Assembly (NCBI GenBank): GCA_031082285.1
Contig: JAVHLK010000039.1
Coordinates: 1 to 43,853, forward strand
DNA length: 43,853 nucleotides
Origin: Desulfomonilaceae bacterium
Lineage (GTDB): Bacteria; Desulfobacterota; Desulfomonilia; Desulfomonilales; Desulfomonilaceae
Direction of reading: 5' to 3'
A program made the translations under genes and the position numbers. Positions 25,751 to 33,283 of the stretch are shown here, piece after piece. Positions within the stretch are counted from its first letter, which is position 1; each line of letters begins with the position of its first letter. The notes under the pieces are model-generated. The model was not told the DNA's origin, made no database searches, and was given only the letters and a program-made list of their open reading frames with translations.

Positions 25751-25984
25751 TCAATCCCATTCGTTACGGCCCACACAGTCGCGGCAATCCATTACCTCCC
25801 GGCCGCCGAGGTCGTGACATTCTTCAATAGTCTTGAAGTCGCACTCGACGACCTTTGGGTTGCAGGTGCACGCAAGACGACAGCACGGAATCTTCGCTTC
25901 CCGGGAAGAAAGGGTGCCTGCACCGGGGAGGACCACAATCACAATCACAATCACAATCACAAGGAAAATCAAGATATTCTTCAT
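25751..25984 (-). CDS. Membrane-anchored Cys-rich protein
   Basis: A 77-residue protein: one N-terminal membrane helix (KNILIFLVIVIVIVIVVLPG) and a mature part with seven cysteines, in the order CC, CTC, C, C and CRDC. Cysteines in this spacing could bind arsenite or a soft metal in the periplasm or serve as a metallochaperone; inference from context, just upstream of the ACR3 permease gene in the same direction. ATG 25984 follows GGAGAAGGG. The frame stays open upstream but without a ribosome-binding site. The helix is encoded by a hexanucleotide repeat. Confidence 0.7.
   Translation of the reverse strand: MKNILIFLVIVIVIVIVVLPGAGTLSSREAKIPCCRLACTCNPKVVECDFKTIEECHDLGGREVMDCRDCVGRNEWD
25934..25962. 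repeat. Hexanucleotide tandem repeat CACAAT
   Basis: Nearly five tandem copies of CACAAT (minus strand ATTGTG) encode the Val-Ile repeat of the membrane helix of the Cys-rich protein. Gain or loss of a unit would lengthen or shorten the helix by two residues without changing the frame. Confidence 0.8.
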
Positions 25985-26127
25985 CGACCCTTCTCCGAAT
26001 AACATCGATTGAGTGTCGTCGGGCCGGCAGCCGGCCCATTTGGCGGAATCTGTTCTTTGCGAAGCCTCACATGAGGAGGAGACCGCGGATTGAGAAGGTA
26101 TCCCAGAGATTTTCCGTCGAACCAAAC

Positions 26128-26424
26128 TCAAACCGACGATGGAATTGCCTCCATGAGTATTAAGTAGTCGGCATCCTGAGAGATCTTATAAACCTCTTCC
26201 GTTGCAGCAGCGACAATACCGGCCGCGGTAAGAAGATTCGACTTATCTGCCTGTTGGACAAGGATCTCAAGAAGTCGTGTATAATAGCGATGGGGACCCG
26301 GGCGACGGCGGAGACACAGTACGGAAGGCTCTCGCCAAAACGAAATATCCCTCGGTGTCCGGTCTGCGTGGAGAATAAGCCGAACATCTGCGATGAGATT
26401 GTGGAGGCATCCGGAATTGCTCAT
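26128..26424 (-). CDS. Small unknown protein of the metalloid island
   Basis: A 98-residue soluble protein, first gene of the leftward unit. ATG 26424 has a near-perfect AAAGGAGG seven bases upstream. The second half (RYYTRLLEILVQQADKSNLL...VYKISQDADYLILMEAI) is helical and coding-like; the middle (DISFWREPSVLCLRRRPGP) is less regular. No motif recognised. It is driven by the strong promoter TTGACA-N16-TATCAT at 26573-26546 that overlaps the arsR promoter, so it is probably arsenite- or metal-regulated. It is followed by the membrane-anchored Cys-rich protein. Confidence 0.6.
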   Translation of the reverse strand: MSNSGCLHNLIADVRLILHADRTPRDISFWREPSVLCLRRRPGPHRYYTRLLEILVQQADKSNLLTAAGIVAAATEEVYKISQDADYLILMEAIPSSV

Positions 26425-26522
26425 CTGAATCCTCCTTTCCGTGGTTCTCAAGGTGTGACAAGCTTTGAAGACCCTCGGAAGTCGAAGGCCGACCCTCACA
26501 CAAGCGGACTAAATCAGTGACA

Positions 26523-26577
26523 ATTTCTTGACTTATCAGGATTCCATGATATGATGAATTCAAGAAATGTCAAGAAA
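26523..26577. promoter_or_regulatory. Overlapping divergent promoters with ArsR-type operator
   Basis: Rightward: TTGACT (26528-26533), 16 bp, TATGAT (26550-26555), toward arsR. Leftward: TTGACA (26573-26568), 16 bp, TATCAT (26551-26546), toward the small-protein/ACR3 unit. The two -10 boxes overlap by two bases. ATTTCTTGA (26523-26531) and TCAAGAAAT (26560-26568) form a 9-bp dyad covering the promoters, with a third TCAAGAAA at 26570-26577. One ArsR dimer bound here would block both directions. Confidence 0.7.
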
Positions 26578-26594
26578 AAAGAAGGAGACCTTCC

Positions 26595-27005
26595 ATGAAC
26601 GCCGAGGAGATGCAAGACAGGGTATTCTGCGCCCAACAGCCGAAGATCGAGGAGCGTCCGCTGTTGAGCCAAGAAATGTCGGAGTTGCTTGAGGCCACCT
26701 TCAAAGACTTGGCAAACAGCACAAGATTGCGCCTTGTACATGCCCTGATCCGGGAGCCGGGTATGAACGTGGGGGACCTTGCCGCGGCTCTCGGAATGAA
26801 CATCACCGCCATTTCCAATCATCTGCGAAAACTCACGGACAGGGGAATCGTGAGACCGCAACGGGTCGGCAAGCAGGTGAACTACAGCATCGTAAATCCA
26901 TGCACCGTGAGTCTCCTTGACCACGGACTCTGTTTGGCGGAAGCTCTTCTGGAAGTCAGACCGGTCATGCCCGACATGGGAGCATCGGTAACTCGGCTTG
27001 GATAA
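26595..27005 (+). CDS. arsR: ArsR/SmtB-family metalloid-responsive repressor
   Basis: A 136-residue winged-helix repressor: LANSTRLRLVHALIREPG (helix 2-3), recognition helix region MNITAISNHLRKLTDRGIV, wing VRPQRVGKQVNYSIVN. Cysteines are at 12, 103 and 113 (NPCTVSLLDHGLC). They differ from the helix-3 CxC of classic E. coli-type ArsR and may form a sensor site of another type; the effector is inferred from the ACR3 neighbour. ATG 26595 follows AAGGAG. The divergent promoters at 26523-26577 allow it to control itself and the leftward unit. Followed by the 4Fe-4S protein gene. Confidence 0.92.
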   Translation: MNAEEMQDRVFCAQQPKIEERPLLSQEMSELLEATFKDLANSTRLRLVHALIREPGMNVGDLAAALGMNITAISNHLRKLTDRGIVRPQRVGKQVNYSIVNPCTVSLLDHGLCLAEALLEVRPVMPDMGASVTRLG

Positions 27006-27088
27006 TATGAAACGCCGACTTTTCCGGTACAACGATACCGCGATCGATGACGACGGCTCTTCCGAGCATTCCGAAAGGAGACAAGACC

Positions 27089-27613
27089 ATGCTGCTGCAG
27101 GGATACAGTAAAGAAATGTTCCGGCCGAAATGCAACCCGAGCTTTCAGTCCGTGCATTGCGTCGCGCGCCTGGATCAAGACATTTCGGAAGTGCTGCCGT
27201 ATTTGAACACGGCACTTGGGGGAGGGGACTATGTTCCCTCTCCTCCCAGTCTGACACTGAGAGTTCACGGCAAACTGATCAGCCTGCACGCTCGGGAGAT
27301 CTTTGTGAACGCGCTCAACGACGAAGAGGAGGCCGAGAAGATCCTGGGATGGCTCAAGAAGGAGATTAACGATACGTGGAAACACAGAACCGACATCGAG
27401 CCTACCTATGACGCGCCGGAAGTGCCTCAAATGATGCAAATTCTCAAGCTTTTGCCCAGAACCAATTGTCTTCGGTGCGGCGAGCCTACGTGCACCGTCT
27501 TTGCGTTGCGAGCCGCCGAAGGGATAAAGGGGCCCGACGATTGTCCCGAGCTCAAAGGCGATGAAAAGGTTCGCCTGGAAGAATACCTGGGCCGGTTCCG
27601 GTTCGAGGTGTAA
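27089..27613 (+). CDS. [4Fe-4S]-domain protein
   Basis: A 174-residue protein. The C-terminal part has the putative Fe-S motif of PF04060 (LPRTNCLRCGEPTC followed by TVFALRAAEG and DCPEL), the same module as in RnfB and the acetyl-CoA decarbonylase gamma subunit. The N-terminal 110 residues (GYSKEMFRPKCNPSFQS...) look like a separate alpha/beta domain, with LTLRVHGKLISLHAREIFVN. ATG 27089 follows GAAAGGAGA; the earlier in-frame start at 27047 has none. It is 83 bp after arsR on the same strand, so probably co-expressed. Function unknown; redox partner to the leftward Fe-S protein is a possibility. Confidence 0.8.
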   Translation: MLLQGYSKEMFRPKCNPSFQSVHCVARLDQDISEVLPYLNTALGGGDYVPSPPSLTLRVHGKLISLHAREIFVNALNDEEEAEKILGWLKKEINDTWKHRTDIEPTYDAPEVPQMMQILKLLPRTNCLRCGEPTCTVFALRAAEGIKGPDDCPELKGDEKVRLEEYLGRFRFEV

Positions 27614-27637
27614 TAGCCGTCATACTCGGTTCAAACC

Positions 27638-27670
27638 CCGCTGCGTGAAGTGCGGCACTTCATGCAGCGG
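27638..27670. terminator. Strong hairpin between convergent operons
   Basis: CCGCTGCGTGAAGTGC (27638-27653) and GCACTTCATGCAGCGG (27655-27670) are 16-bp arms with one mismatch around a single base, followed by the palindrome CGGAATTCCG. It lies 25 bp after the Fe-S gene stop and between convergent units. There is no T tract on either side, so termination is inferred from position and stem strength. Confidence 0.45.
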
Positions 27671-27821
27671 CGGAATTCCGATTCTTCAACACCCGTCAGG
27701 ACCGCCACATTACACTGCTCTAAGGGATGGACGCCGCCCTGCATGGAGATTACGGCTTCTCTCTTATGTCGCGAAAAATCCAACGCTCAGCCATCATCGA
27801 TCGAGAAGAGCCCCAAAGGCC

Positions 27822-28484
27822 TCATTCGTAGACGACCCCCTCCTCAAGTCTCAATGTTCTCTTGGCGCTTTTTGCAGCTTCGGGAGTATGGGTCACCATG
27901 ACGATGGTTCTCCCTTCTCTGTTCATCTCAACGAGAAATTGGACGATCTCCCGAGTCATGGCAGGATCGAGATTGCCGGTGGGTTCATCGGCGAGTATGA
28001 TCCTCGGATCGTTTGCCAGCATCCGTGCCAGTGCGACACGCTGCTGTTGGCCGACGCTCAGTTCGGAGGGCTTGTGGTCCATCCGTTCCGCGAGCCCCAC
28101 ACGTTCCAGCAGAGCGGACGCCTTCTCTTTCTGAACGGCCTCGTCTGCTCCATCCAGGAAGAGTGGGATCTGGACGTTCTCCAAGGCTGAGAGGTACGGC
28201 ACGAGGTTAAAGGTCTGAAAAACAAAACCGATGTTTTCTCTTCTCACGCGAGCCCTTTCATCAGGGGTGAGAGAGTATATCGGGCGGTCGTCCAGAAGAA
28301 CCCGTCCCCCCGAAGGAGACAGCATTCCTCCCAGTATCAGCAGCAACGTGCTCTTTCCACTCCCGCTGGGGCCTACGATCGACAGGAAGTCACCCTGAGG
28401 TACCTCCAGCGTCACATCGTGCAGGGCCGTCACGGGTTCACGGGAGTGGTTGTAGCTCTTATTCACGGCTTCCAACTTCAACAT
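27822..28484 (-). CDS. ABC transporter ATP-binding protein (MacB/LolD type)
   Basis: A 220-residue ATPase of the MacB/LolD/FtsE group that powers the FtsX-type permease encoded just before it. Walker A is GPSGSGKST (38-46), the Q-loop is FVFQTFNLVP, the signature region is LSVGQQQRVALAR, Walker B is ILADEPTGNLD and the H-loop is VMVTHTPE. The start ATG 28484 is two bases after the permease stop with AGGAGA upstream, so translational coupling is likely. Last gene of the ArsR-headed operon and convergent with the 4Fe-4S gene. Confidence 0.94.
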   Translation of the reverse strand: MLKLEAVNKSYNHSREPVTALHDVTLEVPQGDFLSIVGPSGSGKSTLLLILGGMLSPSGGRVLLDDRPIYSLTPDERARVRRENIGFVFQTFNLVPYLSALENVQIPLFLDGADEAVQKEKASALLERVGLAERMDHKPSELSVGQQQRVALARMLANDPRIILADEPTGNLDPAMTREIVQFLVEMNREGRTIVMVTHTPEAAKSAKRTLRLEEGVVYE

Positions 28485-28486
28485 TA

Positions 28487-29707
28487 TTACGTCTCCTGGA
28501 GCGTGGTACTCGGATCCAACCGTGCCGCGCGGCGAGCCGGAAAGTAGCTCGCTGCGAGGGTTATCGCTACAGAGATCCCCATGGCCCAGAGTAAGAGGGT
28601 GGGCATGGGCAGGACGGGAACGCCTGCAAGCCTGGGACCCAGAATCACGGCCAAGACGGTCCCCACCAGGTACCCTCCGATGCCGCCTCCAACGCCGATG
28701 AGGAGCGCCTTGAGGAGGAAGAGCTTCAGCACCAGGCCGGAACCGGATCCAAGTGCCATGAGGGTTCCTATTTCGCGCCTGCGCTCAAACACATTGGCAT
28801 ACATGTAATTTGCGATGCTCGCCCCGCCGACCAGGACAATGATGGCGAGAAATACCATGGACAGGCGGGACATCATTCCGTTTGTCTTGATTTGCGTGTC
28901 GACAACCTGCCTGATGGTCACCACGCGAGCTTCCGGGAGCAACTTGTTGATATTGGCCGTCAGCCCCTTGGATATCTCGTTACAGCACCCAACAATCTCG
29001 ATCGCATTCACGACCGGTCCCTTGCCGGCCAACTCTTGCACCGCATGCAGATGCGCAAAGATGCGTGAGTCATCCACAGTGCCGGTTTCGGGAAGGATTG
29101 CGGTGACGGAAAATGTCTTGCCAAGAACCGGGAGCTCGTCCCCTTCTTCAAGTCGCAGAAAGGAAGCCGCATCGGCCCCGACAAGCACCTGGTTACGCTC
29201 CAGCGTTTCGATTACTCTCTTGCGCACCAAGGTTTCCTGCGGCGCCGACGGCGTGAGACCGGGAACGTTGGCAACCACGCCGCACCCTTGTGGACGTGAG
29301 AAGACTCCAGCTCCCTTCCAGGCCGCCTTTGCTTGGAACTCGTTCTTTGGGAGTATCCCGGTCAGGGTAAATTGCCTGTCGCGCACGGAAACCGGCACCG
29401 ATAGTTTCGGAGAAAGATTGTCTATCCCCTGGATATCGGACGCGGCAAGCCGGGTCACGTATTCCTCCGGTATTTCCTCGGCCTGCATGTCAGCTTTGTA
29501 GTAGTCGTCCAATGTCACCGACTTGGGGAGTATGAGAACGTTCGCTCCCAGCGCGTCAAGTTCCCTGGCAACGGCCTTCTCGGAATAGAAGGACGTATTC
29601 TTTATGGCCACGATAACGGTGATGCCCAGGAGTATGGCAAGAAATCCCGTGGCAACTTGATTCTTGCGCTCGAAGAGCTCTTTCCACACAAGGGTTCTCA
29701 GTCGCAC
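28487..29707 (-). CDS. FtsX/MacB-type ABC permease
   Basis: A 406-residue inner-membrane protein: N-terminal helix (about 15-33), a large periplasmic MacB-PCD-like domain, then three C-terminal helices in FtsX style (LSMVFLAIIVLVGGASIANYM, a pair near 310-370). The ends of these helices carry the ERRREIGTLMALG coupling segment. Start is GTG 29707 (VRLRTLVWKE), whose GGAGG overlaps the stop of the upstream gene. Together with the ATPase it should act as a mechanotransmission-type transporter on envelope or periplasmic cargo rather than a classical ion pump. The substrate is unknown. Confidence 0.9.
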   Translation of the reverse strand: MRLRTLVWKELFERKNQVATGFLAILLGITVIVAIKNTSFYSEKAVARELDALGANVLILPKSVTLDDYYKADMQAEEIPEEYVTRLAASDIQGIDNLSPKLSVPVSVRDRQFTLTGILPKNEFQAKAAWKGAGVFSRPQGCGVVANVPGLTPSAPQETLVRKRVIETLERNQVLVGADAASFLRLEEGDELPVLGKTFSVTAILPETGTVDDSRIFAHLHAVQELAGKGPVVNAIEIVGCCNEISKGLTANINKLLPEARVVTIRQVVDTQIKTNGMMSRLSMVFLAIIVLVGGASIANYMYANVFERRREIGTLMALGSGSGLVLKLFLLKALLIGVGGGIGGYLVGTVLAVILGPRLAGVPVLPMPTLLLWAMGISVAITLAASYFPARRAARLDPSTTLQET

Positions 29708-29717
29708 TTGACGCCTC

Positions 29718-30506
29718 CTACTGCACGCTGCAGCCGCCTGCTCCGCAACCCGCACCGCAACCGGACACTGCGCTGGTGAGCGCGGCAACCAATTGGTTCT
29801 TATCAACCGGTCCCTGGAATTGACCTATGACCGACCCTGGTGGGGCAAGGAGGAACGTGGCCGCCTGATTCAGAGGCAAACCGGCGCCAAGTTTGGTGAG
29901 AAGCGGTTGTGCGTCGGCCTGAGCCGGATCGAGCGTCACTACCTCAGTAGCCGCGCTGAAACGCTGATCGGCTTTGAATGCCGTGACGCCTTGCATCGCC
30001 TCGTTGTTGAATCTCGTCTTACCGTTCTGCGCGCACAGGACGACCAGCTTGCCTTGTTGCAAAGATCCGAGTACCTGTGCCTCGACCGGGCCCACGAGTG
30101 CACCGATGAGTTGATCCTCCGTGAAGCTGGTATGAAAACCTCCGGTTAATGCCCCGTTTGGAGCGATGGCCAATACAATGGGCATGGGCGCGGCGTCCAG
30201 TTTGAATTTGGTCACAATCCCTTGCTCAGCCGGGTCGGTCGTCATCACCGCGATCGCATCCGCGCGGTTTGAGACCCTACCCGCGGCCCTGTTGAACACG
30301 TCCCTCAGCGCGCGGGTTTGCGGGTCGTCGCTCTTAAAGAAAAACACGAGCAGGTACCGCTGCGCGCGAGCAGCGCTTTCCATGGATGCCAGTCCCCGGC
30401 CGGAAGTATTCTGCGTTGATTGGGCCGCCGCCTCGGCGACGAATGAGACGAATATCATGCATGTCAACGCTGCTGCGGCAGCTGTCAACGCCTTAAGCTT
30501 CTCCAT
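29718..30506 (-). CDS. Secreted thioredoxin-like protein with Cys-rich tail
   Basis: A 262-residue protein with a signal peptide (MEKLKALTAAAAALTCMIF..., cleavage near AEAAAQ). The mature part contains two thioredoxin-fold-like repeats (QRYLLVFFFKSDDPQTRALRD; GKLVVLCAQNGKTRFNNEAM) lacking the CxxC active site. It ends in SGCGAGCGAGGC, five small residues alternating with cysteines that could hold a soft metal. ATG 30506 follows AGGAGG. It sits between an ArsR gene and the ABC permease gene (11-bp gap), so a periplasmic metal-binding partner of the transporter is plausible; no biochemistry is known to me. Confidence 0.8.
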   Translation of the reverse strand: MEKLKALTAAAAALTCMIFVSFVAEAAAQSTQNTSGRGLASMESAARAQRYLLVFFFKSDDPQTRALRDVFNRAAGRVSNRADAIAVMTTDPAEQGIVTKFKLDAAPMPIVLAIAPNGALTGGFHTSFTEDQLIGALVGPVEAQVLGSLQQGKLVVLCAQNGKTRFNNEAMQGVTAFKADQRFSAATEVVTLDPAQADAQPLLTKLGAGLPLNQAATFLLAPPGSVIGQFQGPVDKNQLVAALTSAVSGCGAGCGAGGCSVQ

Positions 30507-30670
30507 ATGAATCCTCCTGGAGTCAGTGAGAGTTTGCATCTTGCCCGGTCCGAGCTCGGTGAATACGAGCACTCCACGGCGCCGGACTCTTTTGGTTCGG
30601 ATTCGAGGAGTTTCGGGGCGGGCTGATTGAAATGACCGTACTTCAACCCAAATCAATTACCCGGGCCGCG

Positions 30671-31045
30671 TCACTTTCGGCCGCCGGCTGCACACGCAGG
30701 ATTCTCGCCGTTGGTTTCTGCGTTCAGTCGTCCGGTCAGCAAGTCGGCCAGAAAAAGTACTGTTTGATCGTCTACCCAGCACTCAATATTTCTCCCGCGG
30801 CGTTCAACGTGAAGGAGCCCCGCTCTTCGCAGCTCCTTGACGTGATGCGACACGGTTGTTCGCGAAATTCCGAGATCTTTTCCCACATCGCCGACGCATT
30901 GGCGTATCTCCTCATCGTAGGCACAGGAGGTACCAGGGGGACATCGGGCAACCAGGCGCAGGAAGATGGCCAACCGATTGGGGGTGGACAGGGCCTTGAA
31001 GATCTCGGCGAATCGTTCCAGCTCGTGTGGTAAATATGTCGACAT
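30671..31045 (-). CDS. ArsR-family repressor with three-Cys sensor
   Basis: A 124-residue winged-helix repressor from ATG 31045 (MSTYLPHELERFAEIFKALS). Three cysteines C35, C41 and C50 sit between helices 2 and 3 (RCPPGTSC and RQCVGDV), where ArsR/CmtR-type sensors bind metals; a fourth, C89, lies in the wing (NIECWV) and a fifth near the C-terminus. The recognition segment is ISRTTVSHHVKELR. The frame is open to a TTG at 31081 that is part of the -35 box, so ATG 31045 is right and would give a nearly leaderless mRNA. It heads the operon of thioredoxin-like protein, permease and ATPase. Confidence 0.9.
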   Translation of the reverse strand: MSTYLPHELERFAEIFKALSTPNRLAIFLRLVARCPPGTSCAYDEEIRQCVGDVGKDLGISRTTVSHHVKELRRAGLLHVERRGRNIECWVDDQTVLFLADLLTGRLNAETNGENPACAAGGRK

Positions 31046-31081
31046 GTGCACGCTTATCGACGAAAAGCCGTCCTCTGTCAA
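31036..31081 (-). promoter_or_regulatory. Promoter and palindromic operator of the second ArsR operon
   Basis: Minus strand: TTGACA (31081-31076), 17 bp, GATAAG (31058-31053), then seven bases to the start codon at 31045, so transcripts would start at or next to the ATG. The start codon is part of the perfect palindrome ATGTCGACAT (31045-31036), a likely operator. No Shine-Dalgarno site is present. Confidence 0.5.
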
Positions 31082-31162
31082 GGAAAAACTTTCGCCTCAC
31101 AATGGTTTCGTGTCCTCGATGTCAGTCAGGCTGTTCCATTCAATGCACCCTTTTTCGTAACG

Positions 31163-33016
31163 TTACCTCTGAATACTCCAGCACCGGAGCCGTATCCTTC
31201 GCTCCGCAGACTCGAGCGGCCTGTATTTCACAAACCGGGCCTCCACGTAGTCGGCTCCGTAGTGCTCATATCCCGGCCACAGCGAGAAGTTGTCCAAGTC
31301 CTTGTTGGAAGCTTCGACCCAAGCGTCCCAGGATTGCCCGTCTCTTGATACGTCCACGGCCCATTTCTCGGGAACCGACTGTTCGTCTGCCCATACCAGC
31401 CTCAGCCGACTCATTTTGAATTCACTGCCCAGATCCAGCACTACCTCCAGTTTCTCGTCATCGGGAACCATTTTCGACGAATAGAGCGTGGTTCCAGGGT
31501 AACCCGACAGCATGTTGCGTGGTCCGTTGGCCGAGTCATCCTCGGGCGGGGCGGACACAACGGTGGCGGCCATTCCGAGGCTCCAGAAAAAGCTGTCCTT
31601 GTAATCAACTCTGTCGCCGTCCGTCAGCGGCTTCTGAAAAAAACGCTCCTTGATCACGTTTGAGAGTTCCTTTGCTATCAAGTAGTTGGCTCCGGAGGTT
31701 AAATGGCACCAATCGGCAAATACCCATTCCGATACGTCGTCAAAGTATGCAGAGAAATCCGCGACGAAGTAACCCTTATGTCGAGAACTGAACGCGATGC
31801 TTTCCACAATGTACTTGTAGCACTCGTCCGCGACCACGTCATAGTGCTGCTTATGCTCTTCCAAGGGTTCGACTTTCTTCTCCATTTCGTGGCGGGGCTT
31901 CTTGCTGAGATAAAGGAAAGGCTGCAAAGCGAACATGTGTGGTACGCCGTCGTTTTGGAGCGCGGCGTGATAGTTCTCCACCATTCGAACCACGGAGGCA
32001 ACATTGGCGGATATCATTTTGGCGCGTTCCTCTCGGGAAAACTCGGTGGGTTGTTGCGGTTCCTTTCCGTCGGACAATGGCATTGAATGCTCGAAGACCT
32101 TGCGGTTGAGCACCGGGAACAGGTCACTTCCCGACCAGAGAAAGGTCATCAGGTACGAGTTGTTCTTGAACCAAAGTGTCAGATAAGAAGCCAATCCCGC
32201 TCTTTCGTACGCGAAAATCTGCCGGAGCACCGAGTTGTACTGTCCTTCTTCAAAATAGTTCCAGTCTCGCGTCGGTCTGCTCACCGGTGCGATCTCGTTT
32301 ACCCCGTCGAGAGAGACTACCAGATCCGGTTTGTACCTCCGAAGTTTTGTGAGATAGCGCATGAGCAGATGCTGGTACGCGTGGCCCCAGACCGCGGTAT
32401 TGTAAACCCGGATGGTCTTCCCGGGAATCGGAGTCGTGGCATTGAGAATCTTCTCCATCATGTGGGAGATTGTCTCCCTGTATCCCACTTGATAGTTGTC
32501 CGTGAGTGGTGCGGCCCGTCCCGCCGCTCCCATACCGAAGGCGGTGGATCCGCCCGTCAGCAGGATGCGAAACTCATCGTCGGGCTTGTCCGTCCCGATA
32601 TCCCGCGGTTCCCTGAAACCCGCGTTGTTTGCGTATTCGAGGCGGTTGCCAAGGGTCTGATTGTAGACCAGGCAACCTCCCGGTACCAGGTCATAGTCAT
32701 AATGCGAGACCGGCATGGTCAAGTCGCGGCGGACCCTGCTGAAATCTTCGGGGTACACCTGGCCGAACTGAGAACGCCGGAGCGCCTGTTCGGCAAGCCT
32801 GTCCAGTCCCCACAAGATGAAGATGACGGCTCCCAAAAGGAAGAGTGCGTAACCCAAGACCTTCACCGGCGGCCAAAGGAATCTTCTCAGCATCCCTTTG
32901 CCCTTGACCGGTCGACCGTTATGGGTTGATTCCTGATTAGGATCGGATTGCTTCCGATCGGCCCCCTTATCCGTCCCAGAGACTTCCGTCATATGAAACG
33001 CTGCGTCTTGGCTCAT
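31163..33016 (-). CDS. Membrane-anchored SGNH hydrolase-like protein with discoidin domain
   Basis: A 617-residue envelope protein: cytoplasmic N-terminus (about 40 polar residues), one membrane helix (near 50-72), then an SGNH/GDSL-type domain with block I GGSTAFG (S157) and the catalytic pair D435 and H438 (DWCHLTSGANYL). The central VSLDGVNE has Asn near the block III position. A C-terminal F5/8 type C (discoidin-like) beta domain carries LDLGSEFKMSRLRLVWADE. Such enzymes remove or transfer acyl groups on surface polysaccharides. ATG 33016 has AGAGGGA upstream; the longer frame from 33226 is unsupported. Same strand as the downstream ArsR gene, 118 bp apart. Substrate unknown. Confidence 0.82.
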   Translation of the reverse strand: MSQDAAFHMTEVSGTDKGADRKQSDPNQESTHNGRPVKGKGMLRRFLWPPVKVLGYALFLLGAVIFILWGLDRLAEQALRRSQFGQVYPEDFSRVRRDLTMPVSHYDYDLVPGGCLVYNQTLGNRLEYANNAGFREPRDIGTDKPDDEFRILLTGGSTAFGMGAAGRAAPLTDNYQVGYRETISHMMEKILNATTPIPGKTIRVYNTAVWGHAYQHLLMRYLTKLRRYKPDLVVSLDGVNEIAPVSRPTRDWNYFEEGQYNSVLRQIFAYERAGLASYLTLWFKNNSYLMTFLWSGSDLFPVLNRKVFEHSMPLSDGKEPQQPTEFSREERAKMISANVASVVRMVENYHAALQNDGVPHMFALQPFLYLSKKPRHEMEKKVEPLEEHKQHYDVVADECYKYIVESIAFSSRHKGYFVADFSAYFDDVSEWVFADWCHLTSGANYLIAKELSNVIKERFFQKPLTDGDRVDYKDSFFWSLGMAATVVSAPPEDDSANGPRNMLSGYPGTTLYSSKMVPDDEKLEVVLDLGSEFKMSRLRLVWADEQSVPEKWAVDVSRDGQSWDAWVEASNKDLDNFSLWPGYEHYGADYVEARFVKYRPLESAERRIRLRCWSIQR

Positions 33017-33283
33017 GATTCCCTCTGTACGACACATCTTTTGTGCTTCTGATTGCCGGCCGCCGACGGAAACGCGGCGCCGACCATGATTGGCCGGGGC
33101 TCGGGCCAGGCTGTTCGGATCGCCACAGACAACCTTTTGACCCGATCGACAACCGCGCTTCCCCGACCGGGGGGAGCAACGCGCGGTGACGATCGGTGTT
33201 GGACAATCGAACACACGTACTCCCAATGGTCCGTGAACAAGGATTCCGGCCTTTGAGGAATTCGACGGATTGCGAGGGGATTT

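Noticed and set aside
26109-26130. UGA stop of the small protein gene at 26128-26424 as a selenocysteine codon
   Set aside because: The sequence after the UGA is not coding-like and no SECIS-like hairpin is present; an ordinary stop is simpler.
27628-27645. GGTTCAAACCCC resembling a tRNA T-loop
   Set aside because: The flanking bases do not form a T stem, and no acceptor, D or anticodon arms are present; it is part of the hairpin region between operons.
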